This document shows, piece by piece, positions 31,900 to 34,563 of a stretch of DNA of 34,563 bases. The notes under the pieces are model-generated. The model made no database searches. It was not told the origin of the DNA and saw only the letters and a list, made by a program, of their open reading frames with translations. The stretch lies in assembly GCA_017539565.1 (NCBI GenBank), contig JAFYCS010000063.1:1-34563 (forward strand). Direction: 5' to 3'. Source of the stretch: Lachnospiraceae bacterium. Lineage in GTDB: Bacteria; Bacillota; Clostridia; Lachnospirales; Lachnospiraceae. Made by a program: the position numbers and the translations under genes. Within the stretch, counting starts at the first letter, position 1; each line of letters opens with the position of its first letter.

Positions 31900-33339
31900 T
31901 TATATGGAAACAAAAGCCGGCACAATGATCACTACCATTACGATAGCCAGCATCATTATCATGGGCAGCAAAAGCCTGGTTCCTGCTTCTTCCCCCATAC
32001 GTCTGGCTTCCGCCTTTCTCTCCTGCAGGGCATCTTTGCACTCACTGCGCATGGTGCTAAGAAAGCCTGCCGCCCCCAGCCTGGTATTCTGCTCAAGCAG
32101 TGATACCAGCTTCACATATTTCTGAAGCCTGCAGCGCTTGGCAAAGTGCTGGTATGCCTGCAACTCGCTTACACCGCTCTCCATCTCCCTGCAGGCAAGC
32201 AGCATTTCTTCATATACATAACGTGTTATCCCTTTCTGTCTGTATTCATCCGTCATCTTCCTCCAGGCCATACGCGTACTCATCCCCGCACCTATATATA
32301 AGGAAAGCTTGCTTACCATCTCCGGATAATCCTGCTTAAGCTGCTCATCCCTTTCCTTTATCTTCTTATCCAGGTCTTTATCCCTGCCCCAGTAGACCGC
32401 AGCCGCAGCTACAATTATCATCACCGACAATATGACGGCACTGTTCTTTTTTCTCTCCTGCCATTTCACAGCCACACCGTCTATCTCCGAAGGGAGCTTA
32501 TACGTCACTTCACTGCGGCTCTTATCCGAGGCCGTACTTAACGCATCTTCTATACTCCGCTTAAGCCTGTCCGCACTGCTCAGTTCCTCCGGATACGCCA
32601 TAACGGAGAAACTGTACAGTTCTTCATGATCTTCATAGCTTATGTGTGCCGTGATCTCACATATGCTGCCATCCGCCGGTATATCTTCTTTTATCTCACC
32701 CATCCGGTTGAACACTTCCCTGTTCCCGAAATCCCATTCCACATAAAAGGGATAACCTTTTATCTCACTTACAGGATTCAGGTCCCTGCAAACATGATCC
32801 GGACTCTCATTCTTTCCAAGAACCGCAGACTCAAGTCTTTTTCTGAAGTCCGGCAGCATCTCTTCGATCTCCGCTTCCGTATACACCCTCTCATCTACCG
32901 CCACATCTACGGTACTGACTTCACCGTCTATCTCCGCATCCAGCTCCACACTGTATCTGCCCTTACCGTATTCCCGGCGCATTAAGCTCCCGTCTTCCCC
33001 AAGGACAGGTTCCTGCGCTTCACTGTATGTGATCAGAAGCGTAAATATCATCCCCACCGTGACCAGCAGAAAACACAGTCCGCATTTTTTAATAAACAGT
33101 ATCCGCGCAGAACGTCTCGCGTCCGCAGCAGGTTCCAATACCCTGAACCTTTCCTCATTTTGCAAAAAAACTCTTTTTCTCATGCTGCTGTCACGCAGCA
33201 CTCTCTCCAGCCATACTGCCATCCGGTAAAACGGCCTTGTAACTGCCGAAGCCTCACACTCCCCGGGCACCTTCTCTTTTGCCGATATGATACCCAGTAT
33301 TCCCATAAGTACGACCACAACTATCGCAGGATAAAACAT
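31900..33339 (-). CDS. tadC: TadC-like inner membrane protein with large extracytoplasmic insertion
   Basis: A 479-residue membrane protein of the type II secretion F family. Transmembrane segments lie at about residues 2-19, 85-104, 300-317 and 455-477. The T2SSF cytoplasmic domain is about 330-450 (MVSKLSLYIGAGMSTRMAWRKM). Between the second and third helices is an extra domain of about 190 residues on the opposite side of the membrane from the T2SSF part. TadC from other phyla is near 300 residues and lacks it. The ATG at 33339 is chosen because GGGGAGG lies nine bases upstream; a TTG at 33360 would have no site. It pairs with tadB as the pilus platform and overlaps nothing but follows tadB closely. 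Confidence 0.85.
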   Translation of the reverse strand: MFYPAIVVVVLMGILGIISAKEKVPGECEASAVTRPFYRMAVWLERVLRDSSMRKRVFLQNEERFRVLEPAADARRSARILFIKKCGLCFLLVTVGMIFTLLITYSEAQEPVLGEDGSLMRREYGKGRYSVELDAEIDGEVSTVDVAVDERVYTEAEIEEMLPDFRKRLESAVLGKNESPDHVCRDLNPVSEIKGYPFYVEWDFGNREVFNRMGEIKEDIPADGSICEITAHISYEDHEELYSFSVMAYPEELSSADRLKRSIEDALSTASDKSRSEVTYKLPSEIDGVAVKWQERKKNSAVILSVMIIVAAAAVYWGRDKDLDKKIKERDEQLKQDYPEMVSKLSLYIGAGMSTRMAWRKMTDEYRQKGITRYVYEEMLLACREMESGVSELQAYQHFAKRCRLQKYVKLVSLLEQNTRLGAAGFLSTMRSECKDALQERKAEARRMGEEAGTRLLLPMIMMLAIVMVVIIVPAFVSI

Positions 33340-33356
33340 CACTCTCACCTCCCCGT

Positions 33357-34166
33357 TCAATAAGCTATATCAAGTATCTTCCCCGCCAGCAGATAAGCTC
33401 CGATATAAACCGCCAGCATCGCACTCATCACCGCAACACCAAATACACTGTGATACAGAGGTGCAAAGAATCCCGGTGACGTCGTGTCTATATATAGGAT
33501 TATTCCGAATGGCACCAGATCCATGATCCCCTGCTCCATCTTCTTCGCGGATATCTGAGTAGTTATCTCACGCTGTACTTCGATCCGGTCGCTTATGAGG
33601 TCCGCGCTGTTACGCAATATCCCCGGCAAATCTCCGCCGCTTCGCTTTGCTATACGGAATACTTCCGCAAAATCCGTAATATCCTGCACATGGGCCCTTA
33701 CGGCCATATCATCCAGCGCATCTTCAATATTCACATTATTCTTAAGCTTCCTGGCTATCAGTTTGAGCTCACAACAGATCATTGAATCGCTCCCGTACAA
33801 AAGACGCATGTCTTCATATGCATGTATAAACGAATTTTCGATGGAATATCCTGCCTGGAGCCCCGCTATTACAGCGTGCATCATTTCCCTGAACTGCAGC
33901 ATCAGTTCGTGCCTTCGTTTTTCCACTATCTTTTTGCGTTCCCTTGCCATGTAGAAGAACAAGCCCGGCAGCGTGATAAAGAATGCAGCCATAGAACGAT
34001 AGAATACGTATGCTATCAGCATAAGTATCGCTAAGCCTTTAATAAATGCGGCCGTCCACTCTGCCGGGCTCATAAGATATTCTTCATAATCCTGCTGCCC
34101 GGAGTTTTTCTTCGTGCTCCAGCGGATTCCTTTTCTTAAGGCTTCCAAGTATCCTGCCCTGCTCAT
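33357..34166 (-). CDS. tadB: TadB-like inner membrane platform protein
   Basis: A 269-residue T2SSF family protein. Helices occur at about 38-55 and 58-72, then the T2SSF domain (LMLQFREMMHAVIAGLQAGYSIENSFIHAYEDM, about 88-120, and RSGGDLPGILRNSADLI, about 175-191), then two closing helices at about 215-235 and 240-262. TadB and TadC together form the cytoplasmic-face platform that the TadA ATPase drives. ATG at 34166 has a GAGGAGGG site; a longer frame begins at 34199. It overlaps the tadA 3' end by about 83 bases, an unusually long overlap. Its TGA at 33357-33359 is followed by the tadC start within 20 bases. Confidence 0.9.
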   Translation of the reverse strand: MSRAGYLEALRKGIRWSTKKNSGQQDYEEYLMSPAEWTAAFIKGLAILMLIAYVFYRSMAAFFITLPGLFFYMARERKKIVEKRRHELMLQFREMMHAVIAGLQAGYSIENSFIHAYEDMRLLYGSDSMICCELKLIARKLKNNVNIEDALDDMAVRAHVQDITDFAEVFRIAKRSGGDLPGILRNSADLISDRIEVQREITTQISAKKMEQGIMDLVPFGIILYIDTTSPGFFAPLYHSVFGVAVMSAMLAVYIGAYLLAGKILDIAY

Positions 34167-34563
34167 CTTCACCCTCCTCTTCAAATTCATACAGAACATT
34201 GGTCTCTATAACGTCATCTTTATAACCCAGTATCTCCACAACCTGCAGTACCTTACGGCTCTTATCCCGCAGTCTGCCAAGATGTACTATCACATCTATG
34301 CCGCTCGCCAGCTGTCCCCTTATGGCCGAAAGAGGCAGGTCCATCCCCATCAGTATCATGGTCTCCAGACGTGAAAGCATGTCTTCGGCGCTATTGGCAT
34401 GTCCCGTGCTGAGACTCCCGTCATGACCGGTGTTCATAGCCTGCACCATATCAAGCGCTTCACTCCCTCTCACCTCTCCGACCACGATCCTGTCCGGCCT
34501 CATGCGAAGACTGGACTTGATCAGGTCGCGCATAGTGATCTCTTTACAGCCCTCTACATTGGC
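34084..34563 (-). CDS. tadA: TadA/CpaF secretion ATPase, C-terminal part (5' end off window)
   Basis: The frame is open to the right edge, and the 159 visible residues begin with ANVEGCKEITMRDLIKSSLRMRPDRIVVGEVRG. This is the C-terminal half of the TadA/CpaF type II/IV secretion ATPase that powers Flp pilus assembly. The Walker B block RIVVGEVRGSEALDMVQAMNTGHDGSLSTGHAN, with the GEVRG and GSLSTGHAN phrases, is diagnostic. The Walker A motif is outside the window. The tail EEEGEDEQGRILGSLKKRNPLEHEEKL is charged. Its 3' end overlaps tadB by about 83 bases. Confidence 0.93.
   Translation of the reverse strand, partial: ANVEGCKEITMRDLIKSSLRMRPDRIVVGEVRGSEALDMVQAMNTGHDGSLSTGHANSAEDMLSRLETMILMGMDLPLSAIRGQLASGIDVIVHLGRLRDKSRKVLQVVEILGYKDDVIETNVLYEFEEEGEDEQGRILGSLKKRNPLEHEEKLRAAGL

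Noticed and set aside
33340-33360. TTG start for tadC at 33360
   Set aside because: The ribosome site GGGGAGG lies between this TTG and the ATG at 33339, so only the ATG is correctly spaced.

Overview
The window looks like chromosomal DNA from an anaerobic Gram-positive of the Clostridia, most likely a Lachnospiraceae member. The grounds are a moderate G+C content, strong AGGAGG-type ribosome binding sites, TTGACA/TATAAT promoters, a stand-alone 2[4Fe-4S] ferredoxin, a pyruvate formate-lyase activase, a cellobiose 2-epimerase close to the Ruminococcus type, Bacillota-specific gene clusters (divIC-tilS-ftsH-rqcP; yaaR-holB-ricT-trmN6-rsmI) and a Gram-positive Flp/Tad pilus locus of the Flp1 type. 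The genus cannot be fixed from sequence alone. I see no rRNA, tRNA, CRISPR, phage or insertion sequence, and no gene-free stretch over 300 bases.

Layout. 1-4287 (mostly minus): an SCP2-like protein with a Lys/Ala/Pro repeat tail (cut by the left edge), ferredoxin, pflA translationally coupled to cellobiose 2-epimerase, and a zinc-ribbon membrane protein. 4475-6304 (plus): a DUF4250 small protein and gpmI, closed by a strong terminator. 6515-9037 (minus): rsuA-type pseudouridine synthase and ftsH. 9263-10592 (plus): divIC and a short tilS. 10593-10746 holds a very long hairpin. 10747-11337 (minus): rqcP and HU. 11542-15785 (minus): PEGA lipoprotein, cca, a DegT-type aminotransferase and acyl carrier protein.

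15909-21716 (plus) is a long operon: guanylate-kinase-like enzyme, yaaR, holB, ricT, trmN6, rsmI, pyrC. It parallels the Bacillus tmk-yaaQ-yaaR-holB-ricT-yabA-yabB-yazA-yabC order, with a gmk-like gene where tmk would be. It meets head-on a minus-strand operon (21713-27377): GH18/SH3 membrane protein, threonylcarbamoyl-AMP synthase, rpiB, dCMP deaminase, a SleB-type wall hydrolase with a long coiled coil, and a DUF402 protein. The two operons end with overlapping stop codons.

27456-34563 (minus, running in from the right edge) is a Tad/Flp1 type IVb pilus locus: tadA (partial), tadB, tadC with a large inserted extracytoplasmic domain, Flp1 pilin, a TadG-like DUF5702 protein, a TadE-like protein with a duplicated Cys/His module, a prepilin peptidase, a second TadE-like protein and an FHA-domain protein. 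This is the most accessory and least described part of the window. The rest is mainly housekeeping, with several odd regulatory and gene-order details listed as findings.
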